NCBI GenBank assembly: GCA_030145625.1
Contig: JAQYVF010000005.1
Coordinates: forward strand, 1 to 64,000
Direction: 5' to 3'
Source of the DNA: Desulfocapsa sp.
GTDB taxonomy: Bacteria; Desulfobacterota; Desulfobulbia; Desulfobulbales; Desulfocapsaceae
Length of the DNA: 64,000 bases
Shown: positions 45,085 through 54,705 of the stretch, piece by piece
Position numbering within the stretch: the first letter of the stretch is position 1
How the letters are laid out: every line of letters starts with the position of its first letter
Made by a program: the position numbers and the translations under genes
Notes under the pieces: generated by a model
What the model saw: only the letters and a program-made list of their open reading frames with translations
Databases searched by the model: none
What the model was told of the DNA's origin: nothing

Positions 45085-47028
45085 ATGAGCATTAGAAATA
45101 ATCTGCTAAAAGTGTTTTTTCTGTCCTTGGCGATGATGTCATTGCCGGGCGGGGCGATCGCATCGGACATCGGGAGTCCCAACCTTGAGGTTATCAAAGG
45201 ACTTTACCCCGGCAATGCCTATTCGCCTTATGCCAAGCGATTATTTCCCAGCCGGGTGTACTGGGGCGAGACACACCTGCACACTGGGCTGTCGCTCGAT
45301 GCTGGCTTGTTCGGCTGCACTCTTGGCCCCGAGGACGCCTACCGCTTAGCGCGCGGTGAAGAAATTATAGCATCGAGCGGCCAGCCGATCAAGCTGAGCC
45401 GTCCTCTCGACTGGCTGGCGGTCACTGACCATTCCGACATAATGGGCGTCGCGACTGATATCCAGAATGGAGCGCCTAATATTATGGCTATTCCAAAGGG
45501 TAAGGAATGGGCTGAAGGTTTTGCAAAGGGCGGTGAGGCTGCGGCCAAAGCCGCGTTCGACCTGATTTCCCATTTTTCCCAGAATAAGATTCCCGAGGAG
45601 ATTCTCAAACAATACTCTCCCGGTTCTCCGATCTACAACAAGGTCTGGGAAAGGATCATTAAGGCAGGAGATCATTTCAACGACCCGGGCCACTTCACGG
45701 CCCTGATCGGTTTTGAGTGGACCTCGGTCCCCAAAGGCTTCAACCTGCATCGTAATGTAATCCTGCGAGACGACGGGATTCGGGCGCGACAGGTGGTTCC
45801 GTTGACCACTCAGCCGCCCATAGGCACTACGGACCCGCTGGATCTCTATCAGTGGCTGGCTGACTACGAAAACAAAACTGGTGGCCAGGCCTTTGCTTTG
45901 GCCCATAACGGCAACATGTCCAACGGATGGATGTTCCCTACGGTGGAAACCTATGCCGGCGGCAAGGTTGACAAGAACTATGTAGAGCAGCGCGCCAAGT
46001 GGGAACCGCTCTACGAGGTGACCCAGATAAAAGGTGACGGAGAGGCACACCCGTACCTGTCGCCCACCGATGAATTTGCCGACTACGAGACCTGGGAAGT
46101 GGGCAACCTCGACATCACGGAACTCAAGAAGCCGGAAATGCTGAAACGGGAATACGCGCGCGAGGCGCTGAAGATTGGCCTTGCCCTCGAGACGAAGCTT
46201 GGCACAAACCCTTACAAGTTCGGCATGGTAGGTGCAACAGACAGCCATACCGGTCTGACAACAGCTGAGGAGGAGAACTTTTTCGGAAAATCCACCAGCA
46301 CCGAACCTTCCGCAACACGAATATCGCATCCCTTTGTAGAAACAAAACTCGGCAGTTATCCGGGATATTCGTTAGCTGCTTCCGGCTACCAGGCAGTATG
46401 GGCCATGGAGAATACCCGCGAGGCGATCTTCGACGCCATGAAACGCAAGGAGACCTATGCCACCACCGGACCACGCATGCTGGTACGTTTTTTCGGCGGC
46501 TGGGAGTTCGACGACAATGACCTGCGCAGCCGCACCCCGGCCTTCATCGGCTACGAGAAGGGCGTGCCAATGGGCGGTGATCTTACCAAGGCCCCGAAAG
46601 GCAAGGCAGCGTCTTTCATGGTCTTTGCGCTGCGTGATCCGATCGGAGCAAATCTCGACCGTGTTCAGATCATCAAGGGTTGGCTCGACAAGGACGGCGA
46701 GACCCACGAGAAGATCTACGACGTGGCTGTTTCTGATGGCCGAACAATTGGAGCAAACGGACGCTGCAAGACGCCGGTAGGCAATACCGTAGACCTGGAG
46801 GCCGCGAACTGGACAAACACCATCGGCGCTTCTGAGCTCGCCACGGTCTGGACCGATCCTGATTTCGATCCGAATGTAAAGGCCTTCTACTACACCCGGA
46901 TTCTTGAGATTCCGACACCACGCTGGGTGTTATATGACAAGGTTCGCCTGGGTGTGAAAATTCCGAAGGAGGCAAAACTGACCCACCAGGAGCGGGCCTA
47001 CTCATCTCCGATCTGGTACACACCATAG
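45085..47028 (+). CDS. DUF3604 secreted protein (PHP-like)
   Basis: A 647-residue exported protein of the DUF3604 family, related to PHP metallophosphoesterases. The signal peptide is [26 protein letters not shown]. Metal-ligand-like motifs: [16 protein letters not shown] (about 55-71), [36 protein letters not shown], and [11 protein letters not shown] near 380. The rest is an insertion-rich barrel with [15 protein letters not shown]. The reaction is unknown. It heads a tight operon with a parvulin and three HupE/UreJ genes, an arrangement repeated in other Proteobacteria, which suggests these proteins work together in the envelope. Confidence 0.9.
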   Translation: MSIRNNLLKVFFLSLAMMSLPGGAIASDIGSPNLEVIKGLYPGNAYSPYAKRLFPSRVYWGETHLHTGLSLDAGLFGCTLGPEDAYRLARGEEIIASSGQPIKLSRPLDWLAVTDHSDIMGVATDIQNGAPNIMAIPKGKEWAEGFAKGGEAAAKAAFDLISHFSQNKIPEEILKQYSPGSPIYNKVWERIIKAGDHFNDPGHFTALIGFEWTSVPKGFNLHRNVILRDDGIRARQVVPLTTQPPIGTTDPLDLYQWLADYENKTGGQAFALAHNGNMSNGWMFPTVETYAGGKVDKNYVEQRAKWEPLYEVTQIKGDGEAHPYLSPTDEFADYETWEVGNLDITELKKPEMLKREYAREALKIGLALETKLGTNPYKFGMVGATDSHTGLTTAEEENFFGKSTSTEPSATRISHPFVETKLGSYPGYSLAASGYQAVWAMENTREAIFDAMKRKETYATTGPRMLVRFFGGWEFDDNDLRSRTPAFIGYEKGVPMGGDLTKAPKGKAASFMVFALRDPIGANLDRVQIIKGWLDKDGETHEKIYDVAVSDGRTIGANGRCKTPVGNTVDLEAANWTNTIGASELATVWTDPDFDPNVKAFYYTRILEIPTPRWVLYDKVRLGVKIPKEAKLTHQERAYSSPIWYTP

Positions 47029-47044
47029 GAGTTAATTGTAACCA

Positions 47045-47941
47045 ATGAAATCCTTATTGCGTGAGCCCCTGATTCATTTTCTGTGCATCGGTGCAGCGCT
47101 TTTTCTTCTCTTCGAGTTGTTTGACGATCCGGCAGGTCCGCAATCCAGCCGGATCGTCATTACAGATGGTCAGATTGAGTTCCTGAAAGCAAGTTATGCC
47201 CGGTCCCGGCAGCGCCCACCAACCGAGCAGGAACTACAGGGACTCATCGACAGCTACGTGCGCGAAGAGATCTTCTACCGTGAAGCACTGGCCCTGGGCC
47301 TGGACAAAGATGACACGATTATCCGCAAACGTTTGAACCAGAAACTGGAGCTTATGAGCGATGATATCGCCGGGATTACAATTCCTTCTGGTGAACAACT
47401 CCAGGAGTTTTTGGAGACCCATGCAGAGAGTTTCAGAACCGAACCGCAGGTAGCGTTCCGCCATGTTTTTATTGATGTCGCTCAACGTGGTTACCAGGCA
47501 GACGATGAGGCTTCCAAACTACTTGCAGTATTGTCCGATGAAAAGAGCAACTCAGATCCGGTTACTCTGGGTGACAGACTGATGCTGCCGAAAACGTACA
47601 TTCTTACCCCTGTCGGTGAAATTGCAAAGATGTTTGGCAAGCCATTCAGCCTTGAACTTATCAACAGCAAACCCGGCCAATGGACCGGTCCGGTTCAGTC
47701 AGGCTACGGTCTACACCTGATCCTGGTAACCGAGCATGTAGAAGGCAAACTGCCGCAGTTGGATGAAATCCGGGAGACTGTTGAATGGGAATGGTCTGCT
47801 GCTCACAGGAAAGAACTTAAAGAAAACATTTACAAGGAGATTCGCGAAAAATACACCATCGAGTTTGAACAACCGACAAGCAATGCAGGGAACTTTCAGG
47901 CGGTATCAGCAGCACAGGCAGCACAGGAGAAACAGCAATGA
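47045..47941 (+). CDS. Peptidyl-prolyl cis-trans isomerase (parvulin-like)
   Basis: A 298-residue membrane-anchored foldase. One N-terminal helix (about 11-27, HFLCIGAALFLLFELF) anchors it in the inner membrane. A SurA-like helical chaperone part follows (ARSRQRPPTEQELQGLIDSYVREEIFYREALALGLDKDD), then a rotamase-like domain near 130-240 with QVAFRHVFIDVAQRG and GPVQSGYGLHLILVTEHVEG. The final about 25 residues are Gln/Ala-rich and disordered. It follows DUF3604 by 16 bases, and its stop overlaps the next ATG. It probably helps fold the secreted DUF3604 protein, which is inference. Confidence 0.85.
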   Translation: MKSLLREPLIHFLCIGAALFLLFELFDDPAGPQSSRIVITDGQIEFLKASYARSRQRPPTEQELQGLIDSYVREEIFYREALALGLDKDDTIIRKRLNQKLELMSDDIAGITIPSGEQLQEFLETHAESFRTEPQVAFRHVFIDVAQRGYQADDEASKLLAVLSDEKSNSDPVTLGDRLMLPKTYILTPVGEIAKMFGKPFSLELINSKPGQWTGPVQSGYGLHLILVTEHVEGKLPQLDEIRETVEWEWSAAHRKELKENIYKEIREKYTIEFEQPTSNAGNFQAVSAAQAAQEKQQ

Positions 47942-48951
47942 TGCGTTTGGCCTGGTTTCTTGTTTCTTTACTGTTGATTGCCTGCTCTATAGTGCCAGCC
48001 CTCGCCCACGAATCCCAACCTGGAACGCTGGAAATACAACAAATGGCTGCGGACAGGTACGATGTCACCTGGAAAGCACCAATCTATTACGGTAAACCAC
48101 ATCCCGCCCGTTTGCAGTTGCCGGAAAACTGGAAGGACATTGTCCGGCCAACCGAACGGCGCATGGCTAACTCGATCATTTTTCGCTGGGTTGTTGACGT
48201 TGGCCCAGAAAGTATAGAGGGAGAAGTTCTCCGCTTCCCCGGTCTAGAATCCACCATAACAGATGTATATGTACGATTGACCCGACTTGATTCCACCATG
48301 ATGACAGCGGTTGTCCGGCCGACCAAACCTTTTGTCGAATTGCGTGGTGAACGATCTTGGCATGCCACGGCTGCAGAATATATCGGTCTTGGTTTTTACC
48401 ACATCTTGCTTGGAGTCGATCATCTCCTCTTCGTATTGGGCCTGCTGCTCATCGTGCAGGGCAGGATGATGCTGATCAAGACTATCACTTCTTTTACCGT
48501 TGCCCACAGCATTACCCTCGCCATTGCCACCCTCGGCTTTGCCAGTATACCTCTGCCGCCACTTAATGCCGCCGTGGCACTCAGCATTCTTTTCCTGGGA
48601 CCGGAGATCGTCCGCTCCTGGCGGAGTGAAACAAGCCTCACCATCAGCTATCCCTGGATCGTTGCCTTTGTGTTCGGCCTTCTCCACGGCTTTGGTTTTG
48701 CCAGTGGACTTTCCACAACCGGAATGCCCAAGGCTGAACTGCCCTGGGCCCTGCTCTGCTTTAATATCGGTGTCGAACTGGGACAACTGGCCTTTGTCTT
48801 CATCGCTCTGGCCCTTGCATGGTCGTTCAGGACTTTGGAGATTCGTTGGCCTCGTTGGGCACTGGCAATGCCTGGTTATACAGTGGGGAGCCTGGGTGCA
48901 TACTGGACCATCCAGCGGACAGTTATTCTCATCGGAGGCCTTTTGAAATGA
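47938..48951 (+). CDS. HupE/UreJ-family membrane protein 1
   Basis: A 337-residue protein with a signal-like start (MMRLAWFLVSLLLIACSIVPALAHESQPG). An extracytoplasmic beta-rich part follows (about 25-145, LEIQQMAADRYDVTWKAPI, including ADVYVRLTRLDS-like strands). Then come five to six transmembrane helices from about 150 on. The nickel-type motif is HILLGVDHLLFVLG, a variant of the HX4-5DH signature in HupE nickel permeases. A second cluster is HSITLAIATLGF, and HGFGFASGL follows later. The start overlaps the previous stop (ATGATG). It probably moves or senses a divalent metal. HupE proteins are nickel and cobalt permeases; the metal here is unproven. Confidence 0.85.
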   Translation: MMRLAWFLVSLLLIACSIVPALAHESQPGTLEIQQMAADRYDVTWKAPIYYGKPHPARLQLPENWKDIVRPTERRMANSIIFRWVVDVGPESIEGEVLRFPGLESTITDVYVRLTRLDSTMMTAVVRPTKPFVELRGERSWHATAAEYIGLGFYHILLGVDHLLFVLGLLLIVQGRMMLIKTITSFTVAHSITLAIATLGFASIPLPPLNAAVALSILFLGPEIVRSWRSETSLTISYPWIVAFVFGLLHGFGFASGLSTTGMPKAELPWALLCFNIGVELGQLAFVFIALALAWSFRTLEIRWPRWALAMPGYTVGSLGAYWTIQRTVILIGGLLK

Positions 48952-49559
48952 AAAAGGAATTGAGATATCTGAATTCGCTTGTCTGGTTACTCGTGTTGGC
49001 AGGATATTTTTTCTTCACACCGTCTGCCCATGCCCATGTTCAACAGGGCCAGGCTGTCAGTTTTTTGACCGGCATTGAGCATCCCTGGTCAGGCCTTGAC
49101 CATGTTCTGGCAATGATCGCCGTTGGTCTCTGGGGTGCACAACTTGGCAACCCTGCCATCTGGATTCTGCCGATAACCTTTCCCCTGGTAATGTCCTTTG
49201 GCGCCATGATGGGACTAATCGGCATACCGCTGCCAGGTATCGAGATTGGTATAGCAGTCTCGGCGATTGTGCTGGGGATAATGATCCTGGGCGAAGTACG
49301 TCTGAAATTGATCGTGGCGGCAATCATAGTCGGCTGTTTTGCTATTTTTCACGGCCATGCCCATGGCACTGAACTGCCCGCTGGGCAGAGCGGGCTTCTC
49401 TACAGCATGGGATTTGTCATCGCTACGGGATGTTTGCACGCTGTTGGTATCGGTATCGGCCTGATCCACCGCTGGCCTATAGGTAAACTTGCGCTACGTG
49501 GTTCTGGAGGATTGATAGCGGCAATGGGCATTTTTTTTCTATGGCAGGCGGTAGTATGA
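48948..49559 (+). CDS. HupE/UreJ-family protein 2 (nickel/cobalt permease-like)
   Basis: A 203-residue protein with the compact HupE layout. The signal peptide MKKELRYLNSLVWLLVLAGYFFFTPSAHA has His right after cleavage (HVQQGQ). HPWSGLDHVLAMIAVGLWG is the classic HupE metal motif, followed by PITFPLVMSFGAMMG, a central HGHAHGTELP loop and LHAVGIGIGLIHRWP. Six helices are visible. The ATG at 48948 overlaps the upstream TGA. This is the clearest HupE homologue of the three. Confidence 0.92.
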   Translation: MKKELRYLNSLVWLLVLAGYFFFTPSAHAHVQQGQAVSFLTGIEHPWSGLDHVLAMIAVGLWGAQLGNPAIWILPITFPLVMSFGAMMGLIGIPLPGIEIGIAVSAIVLGIMILGEVRLKLIVAAIIVGCFAIFHGHAHGTELPAGQSGLLYSMGFVIATGCLHAVGIGIGLIHRWPIGKLALRGSGGLIAAMGIFFLWQAVV

Positions 49560-50170
49560 AAACACATAAAGCATTAACAGCAGGTTTATTCTCCGGTGTA
49601 GCTGCTGCGATGGTATTCCTCATGCCCAATGTCGCTGCAGCCCACCTGGTGACAACAGGCATGGGCCCTGTCTATGACGGTATCGGGCATTTACTGCTGA
49701 CACCCGAGGACCTGGTACCGGCAGTGGCAGTTGCCCTGTATGCAGGTCTACGTGGAAAAGCTCTTGGGCGGCGTGCCCTTTTCTTTTTCCCGCTTGCCTG
49801 GCTGGCAGGAGGTTTTGCAGGACTTATGACAACCGGAACTCCCGCCTTTCCTTTGCCAGTGCTCTCGTTTCTCCTCCTGGGAAGTCTTATAGCGGCTGAC
49901 TTAAACCTTCCAGACAATATTGTCAGCACACTAGTTATAGCTATCGGCATCACCCACGGTTTTTATAATGGTACAGCCATGGAAGGTAGGCCGGGGATTT
50001 CGGGATTGTTCGGTATTACTGCTACATTGTTTGTCATGGTCGCCATTGCCTCTGCCTTTGTTGTTTCTCTCCAGGCTGCCTGGACAAGAGTGGCGGTCAG
50101 AGTCACCGGCAGCTGGATAGCGGCCGTGGGGCTACTTATGCTTGGCTGGCTGGCAAAAGGAGCCGGTTAA
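49556..50170 (+). CDS. HupE/UreJ-family protein 3 (divergent)
   Basis: A 204-residue membrane protein from ATG 49556 (MKTHKALTAGLFSGVAAAMVFL), overlapping the previous stop. Its shape is like HupE: signal peptide to about 30, then helices. The metal motif is altered: HLVTTGMGPVYDGIGHLLLTPEDLVP keeps a His but lacks the DH pair, and GITHGFYNGTAMEG carries the later His. It may have a different or lost metal specificity. It closes the operon; no terminator is obvious. Confidence 0.8.
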   Translation: MKTHKALTAGLFSGVAAAMVFLMPNVAAAHLVTTGMGPVYDGIGHLLLTPEDLVPAVAVALYAGLRGKALGRRALFFFPLAWLAGGFAGLMTTGTPAFPLPVLSFLLLGSLIAADLNLPDNIVSTLVIAIGITHGFYNGTAMEGRPGISGLFGITATLFVMVAIASAFVVSLQAAWTRVAVRVTGSWIAAVGLLMLGWLAKGAG

Positions 50171-50520
50171 GCTAAGTGTTAAAATTGCCACTTCAAATCT
50201 CAACGAAATAACAATTCCTCTCAAGTTGAGGTTGTCTGCGACAGGATCAGATTTGTGCTGAACACGGATTCCAAAAGTCATAGCAGGAAGTCATTGCAGG
50301 ACAAGCATTTAATATTTTCCCTGCTATTCCATATAGTTGGCCGACTCCCACCAAGTTAAGATACCCACCCATCGCCGCTTTAAGTATCCGATTCAGAAAA
50401 TAAAAAATTTCCTCTATATCATACTTGATCTCACCTTTTCTCCAAAACCATCAGATCAAGAATAACCTACTGTTACTCAGGCTCTTATCCTGGATAACCA
50501 ACGCGGGCATATATTCCTAT
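50171..50520. other. Gap with spacer repeat B copy 2
   Basis: About 350 bases. 50235-50312 is spacer B copy 2. The rest has no gene; it separates the HupE operon from the convergent kinase gene. Confidence 0.5.
50235..50312. repeat. Spacer repeat B, copy 2
   Basis: TCTGCGACAGGATCAGATTT followed by GTGCTGAACACGGATTCC and AAAAGTCATAGCAGG. Matches 42101-42165. It lies 65 bases after the last HupE stop and ends the accessory region. Confidence 0.75.
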
Positions 50521-53100
50521 TCAATTTTTTTCCTGATCCAGCAATTCTCTTACAACTCTTACAAGGTTATCCATCATCAAAGGTTTCGGAACATACCTGC
50601 TAATGCCAAGAGCCAGAGCTTTTTCTTTGTAGATTGTTTCGCTGTAACCGCTGCAGAGTATTATTGATAAATCGGGGCGAATTTCTTTGATTTTCTGAGT
50701 GAGCTGTAGGCCGTTCAGGTAGGGCATGGACATATCGGTAATGACAAGGTCATAATCGTTCGGATGTTTTTCAAAATCTTGCATCGCCAACAGAGAATCC
50801 GTAAAAGTAGCTATTTTATAACCGTATAGCCTAAGAACTTCAGATGCAAGATTGACTATGATTTCCTCATCGTCAACAAACATAATTCGTTCATTGCCGC
50901 CACAGACCGGTTCTTCATCTACTTGTGTCAAGTAATCAACCGACCTCGCATTAACCACAGGTAAATATACATGAAAAGACGTACCTTGACCGGGTTCACT
51001 GTAGACATTTATATATCCATTGCACCCCATAACGATTCCATGGACAACTGCAAGACCAAGTCCGGTCCCCTTGCCTAGTTCTTTGGTAGTGAAATAGGGT
51101 TCGAAAATTTTTTCCTTTGTTTCCTTATCCATACCACATCCAGTATCACTTACCTCAAGGCAGATATATTTCCCCGGCATAATTTTCAATTCAGAAATCA
51201 TGCCACTATCATCAATGGTAACCTCCTGCAATGAAATTCCCAATATACCACCTGATTCCATCATGGCATGGTAAGCGTTTGTGGCAAGATTCATTATAAT
51301 CTGGTGAATCTGAGTCGGATCAGCCAGGACATTTGCATCGCTGTTAATATTCCGCTTCAGTTCAATTGAACTCGGGATTGACGAACGCAGAAGTTTTAGA
51401 GCTTCTTTTATAATGAGAGATACCTGCAGAGGTCTTTTGGCATATTCAGTCTGGCGACTGAAGGTAAGGATCTGACCAACAAGATCTGTTGCCCTCTCAG
51501 TAGCGCAATGGATCTGTTTCAGGTCATCACTGATCTCCGCATCATCACCTACTCGCCTCATGGCTAACTGGCAATACCCGTAAATTGCCGTCAGAATATT
51601 ATTGAAGTCATGGGCAATTCCACCTGCCAAAGTACCAATGGCTTCCATTTTCTGGGCTTGTTGCAGTTTAATTTCAAGCTCTTTTTTCTCAGTAATATCT
51701 TTGGCGATATGAACAACATGAGTAAACTCACCGTGTTCATCAAGAACAGGCGATGTGGTTATCAAAAAGTTTTTCCCGAGATTCCGGTGTTCAATCTCAG
51801 AGGAGCTTACCTGACAGCTGCTTATTGTATCAATACCAGGACAGCCATCGCAGGCCGACAATCTGTCATTAAACACTTCATAACAAAATTTGCCTATTAA
51901 GGTACCAGGTTCCGCATTAAGTATTTTATACGCTGCCTGATTTGCCTTGATAATCTGGAGTTTACTGTTCATGATAGTAACAATATCACCAATGCTGTCA
52001 AAAGTCCTTTCCCACTCCTTTTTGCTTTTAGAGAGCTGTCGTTCTGCTTGTTTTCGTTCATCAACCTCCATACCGAGTTTGGCAACCGTTTTTTTCAACC
52101 TGGAACGAGAACTCTCAAGCTTACCAATTAATTTACCAAAACTGAGACAAAGGACGACCAGTGAAACCGCCAACAAAAAGCAGGAAAAAGTAACTGACCG
52201 AAAAACAAAAGTCTTTTTTGCTAAAAGCATCTCAGTGAGATCCTGCATCACAACAAAACCACCTATTGATTTACCCTGAAAATCATGAAACACCGGATAG
52301 GCATGCAAAAGATATGAATTTCCATCAATGGTCACTGGTTGGTTATCACCTATAATATCAAGATCAAGAGATAGTTGTTGAAAAAAAGGGTCATTATGAC
52401 TGGTTAAGATGTATTCCCCAAAGGAAAGAGATTCATCTTGCAGAAAGTTGGTCACCTTTTGCCACCTATCCGCCACAAAAAAGGTGGCCAGATGGCCAGA
52501 AAGCTGTTTGCGCAAGGATTCCAAAATACTACGCACATCAAATCCTAACTCAACTACACCGATATAGGAGCCTTGATAAAAAACAGGCTGAATAATCCGG
52601 TAAAAGGCACCATGAACGCCGATTTCGTAACATGTTAAAGGAGTTTTGGTTTTATGGACATGTTGCACCGCAGGTCGAATTTTTCTTAGATCGTCACCAA
52701 ATTTCTCCGGTTTGTGCATACGTAGAAAAGAGCTACCATCCGGATAATGAAAATGCATCACATGCAGATGTTTATTTTCACGTTTCAATTCCTCATAGAG
52801 CGGAAGGGTAAGACGATAAAGTGAATCACGATCTTGGGCAGCCAATGCCCTAAGAATCTCTTCATTGGTATTTAAAAGGGTAACGAGCCGTTGTTCATAC
52901 GGCATGAAAGAATAAAGGGTTATATCCTTAACGACAGAATATATGGACTTTTCTTTTTCAAGAATAACCTGATCAATTGTCCTGTTATGGAGTTTGATGC
53001 CTTCATAACAAAAAAGAACAGCAAGAGATGTAACAACAAGCATGACAACTATAATCGCTTTACTTTTCTCGCTTCCGGGGAAAAATTTAGACAGATGCAT
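50521..53100 (-). CDS. Hybrid sensor histidine kinase with periplasmic sensor
   Basis: An 859-residue inner-membrane kinase. Helix 1 (about 13-33) and helix 2 (about 300-325) bracket a periplasmic region of about 265 residues that looks like a dCache-type sensor (VKDITLYSFMPYEQRL, HVMHFHYPDGSSFLRMHKPEKFG and GVHGAFYRIIQPVFYQG). A PAS domain (about 365-480, TFDSIGDIVTIMNSKLQIIKANQAAYK) and a HisKA with GTLAGGIAHDFNNILTAIYGY follow. The ATPase domain has NLATNAYHAM and GKGTGLGLAVVHG. A receiver at the end (about 740-855) has FVDDEE, the acceptor Asp in VITDMSMP and PKPL. The HMHFHYPDGSS-like motif is also seen in methyl-accepting sensors. No response-regulator gene is adjacent. Confidence 0.93.
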   Translation of the reverse strand: MHLSKFFPGSEKSKAIIVVMLVVTSLAVLFCYEGIKLHNRTIDQVILEKEKSIYSVVKDITLYSFMPYEQRLVTLLNTNEEILRALAAQDRDSLYRLTLPLYEELKRENKHLHVMHFHYPDGSSFLRMHKPEKFGDDLRKIRPAVQHVHKTKTPLTCYEIGVHGAFYRIIQPVFYQGSYIGVVELGFDVRSILESLRKQLSGHLATFFVADRWQKVTNFLQDESLSFGEYILTSHNDPFFQQLSLDLDIIGDNQPVTIDGNSYLLHAYPVFHDFQGKSIGGFVVMQDLTEMLLAKKTFVFRSVTFSCFLLAVSLVVLCLSFGKLIGKLESSRSRLKKTVAKLGMEVDERKQAERQLSKSKKEWERTFDSIGDIVTIMNSKLQIIKANQAAYKILNAEPGTLIGKFCYEVFNDRLSACDGCPGIDTISSCQVSSSEIEHRNLGKNFLITTSPVLDEHGEFTHVVHIAKDITEKKELEIKLQQAQKMEAIGTLAGGIAHDFNNILTAIYGYCQLAMRRVGDDAEISDDLKQIHCATERATDLVGQILTFSRQTEYAKRPLQVSLIIKEALKLLRSSIPSSIELKRNINSDANVLADPTQIHQIIMNLATNAYHAMMESGGILGISLQEVTIDDSGMISELKIMPGKYICLEVSDTGCGMDKETKEKIFEPYFTTKELGKGTGLGLAVVHGIVMGCNGYINVYSEPGQGTSFHVYLPVVNARSVDYLTQVDEEPVCGGNERIMFVDDEEIIVNLASEVLRLYGYKIATFTDSLLAMQDFEKHPNDYDLVITDMSMPYLNGLQLTQKIKEIRPDLSIILCSGYSETIYKEKALALGISRYVPKPLMMDNLVRVVRELLDQEKN

Positions 53101-53801
53101 ATTACAGATGACAATTAATTGGTTTTTTAGATCATCATTTTGAGAGATAAGGCCAATTGCTCACTCACGCAATTTATACCCACCCAACATTTCAACTCAA
53201 CTTTCGAGAGTAGTCCCCCGAACATACTTCAGGTGTAACCCTACGAATATATATATTTTTTCACAAAATCAAAACAAAAACAGTGAGCATAACAGGAGAC
53301 ATACAGCTCACTGAAGAATGCAAGATACCAGATTTTTACATTTTTGAAAGCAGATTACAAATACTAGACCAATATCCCACCAAAAAAGATGAACGACATA
53401 GAATTGTTTATCTTTCTCAAATTGTAAACAATTTCCGCAATTACAAAACCGTGCTTACTCCAATTTTTGCCTAACTATACAATGATACTAGAATCCACCG
53501 AATAACAATAAAGGGAAGCACAACAGGTATTGGCGCAGCTCACAGGGCATACCTATATTGCTGCAGAGAAGACAAAACAAGGAAACCGAACAAGAGAAGA
53601 AAGCGATTTTTGATCATCTGGCCGCCTAAGAAATCCGCAGGTAGCAAGATAGGCTAAGCAATTCAAAACAATGCTTACTCTGCAACTCATACAGGGCAAT
53701 AAGGGGCATCAGTCAGGAGCCCCTTGCCTTCCCCGAACATGAAAAACAGTATCTTTTTAGAATGCTTATTAAGAAAATACCAAAGAGAACATGCTTCGTT
53801 T
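53101..53801. other. Gap between the kinase and the DsbC gene
   Basis: About 700 bases. A short plus ORF at 53283 (63 codons) has no ribosome site and poor composition. AAGGGGC (53701-53707) and GCCCCTT (53719-53725) form a small hairpin without a T-run, downstream of dsbC on the minus strand. Nothing else recognised. Confidence 0.4.
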
Positions 53802-54590
53802 TTACTTGGGCTCCAGGGCCTCAACAATCTTTTCCGCTACCTTATACCCAGGTAGCACCCGGCCGTCAGGCATAATGAAGGTGGGAGTGGAGCTAATATG
53901 TAATTCCTTGGCAAGAACAATATTTTTATCCACCAGATCACTATCACAATCGGGAGCAGGCAACTTCTTTCCGGCCAGACTGTCGGCCAGTAAGAAAAGG
54001 GCCAGCTCATTTGACTTCTCAGTCCTGGCACAAACTATGGCTCTGGCCTTATCATAGGCTGCAGGATGCATGGCCAAGGGAAACATCTTAATATAGAAGG
54101 CAATATCATCATACTGCGCCACAACCTTTTCCATCTCCGGATGAAGTTTACGGCAATAGGTACATTGCGGATCATCAAAGACAATGATTTTCCGCGCTGC
54201 TGCCGGGTTGCCGATGATAACTGCATCATGCAGAGGGATTCGGGTAACATCCACCCTGTTCATATTGATAAAGCTCTGCTGGGTCAGGTTTTCGCCGCTG
54301 ACCAGTTTGACAATGCTTCCACTGATCAAATATTGTTTTGAGAAATCAATGTAAAGAGGCACCTTCCTACCTTGATAGATCGCCTCAACATCCCAAAGAC
54401 CGGGAACCTGACTGAGTTTGACATCAATAACCTCGCTCACCTTGTCTTGCAGCAGAATGGCTGCCTCTTTCTTATTCAAGGTGTGACAGTCCCGACAAGA
54501 ACCGGCCCCACAACCTTCAGCCTGAAAAGCCAGGACCGGTGACGACAGAAGAAAAATGAAAAGAAAAAGAAATAAATTTATTTGAATCAT
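53802..54590 (-). CDS. DsbC-like disulfide isomerase with CXXCH motif
   Basis: A 262-residue periplasmic thioredoxin-fold protein of the DsbC/DsbG group, which reshuffles wrong disulfides. The signal peptide MIQINLFLFLFIFLLSSPVLA is followed by GCGAGSCRDCHTLNKKEA, where CRDCH (32-36) is a c-type haem motif; standard DsbC lacks it. The dimerisation part (about 40-115) has EVIDVKLSQVPGLWDVEAIYQGRKVPLYIDFSKQYL. The catalytic CTYC is at 143-146, with FDDPQCTYCRKLHPEM, and a cis-Pro in STPTFIMPDGR. It may be a haem-bearing or redox-tuned isomerase. It is transcribed alone, downstream of an IscA-like gene. Confidence 0.88.
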   Translation of the reverse strand: MIQINLFLFLFIFLLSSPVLAFQAEGCGAGSCRDCHTLNKKEAAILLQDKVSEVIDVKLSQVPGLWDVEAIYQGRKVPLYIDFSKQYLISGSIVKLVSGENLTQQSFINMNRVDVTRIPLHDAVIIGNPAAARKIIVFDDPQCTYCRKLHPEMEKVVAQYDDIAFYIKMFPLAMHPAAYDKARAIVCARTEKSNELALFLLADSLAGKKLPAPDCDSDLVDKNIVLAKELHISSTPTFIMPDGRVLPGYKVAEKIVEALEPK

Positions 54591-54705
54591 AACACCACCA
54601 AGAATTCGAAAGATGTCTCTGCCTTGCCCTCTCCTGTACCGCGATATACAAGGTACCCTTTAGGTTTAACCAAAATACTCCTACCCTGGATCCAGTTATG
54701 CCTAT

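Noticed and set aside
40993..50312. Chromosomal integron
   Set aside because: No attC-type core sites or integrase seen; blocks hold several genes and the spacers do not show the attC fold by eye.
53283..53474. Plus ORF of 63 codons in the 53.1-53.8 kb gap
   Set aside because: No ribosome site, AT-rich random composition and no homology seen.
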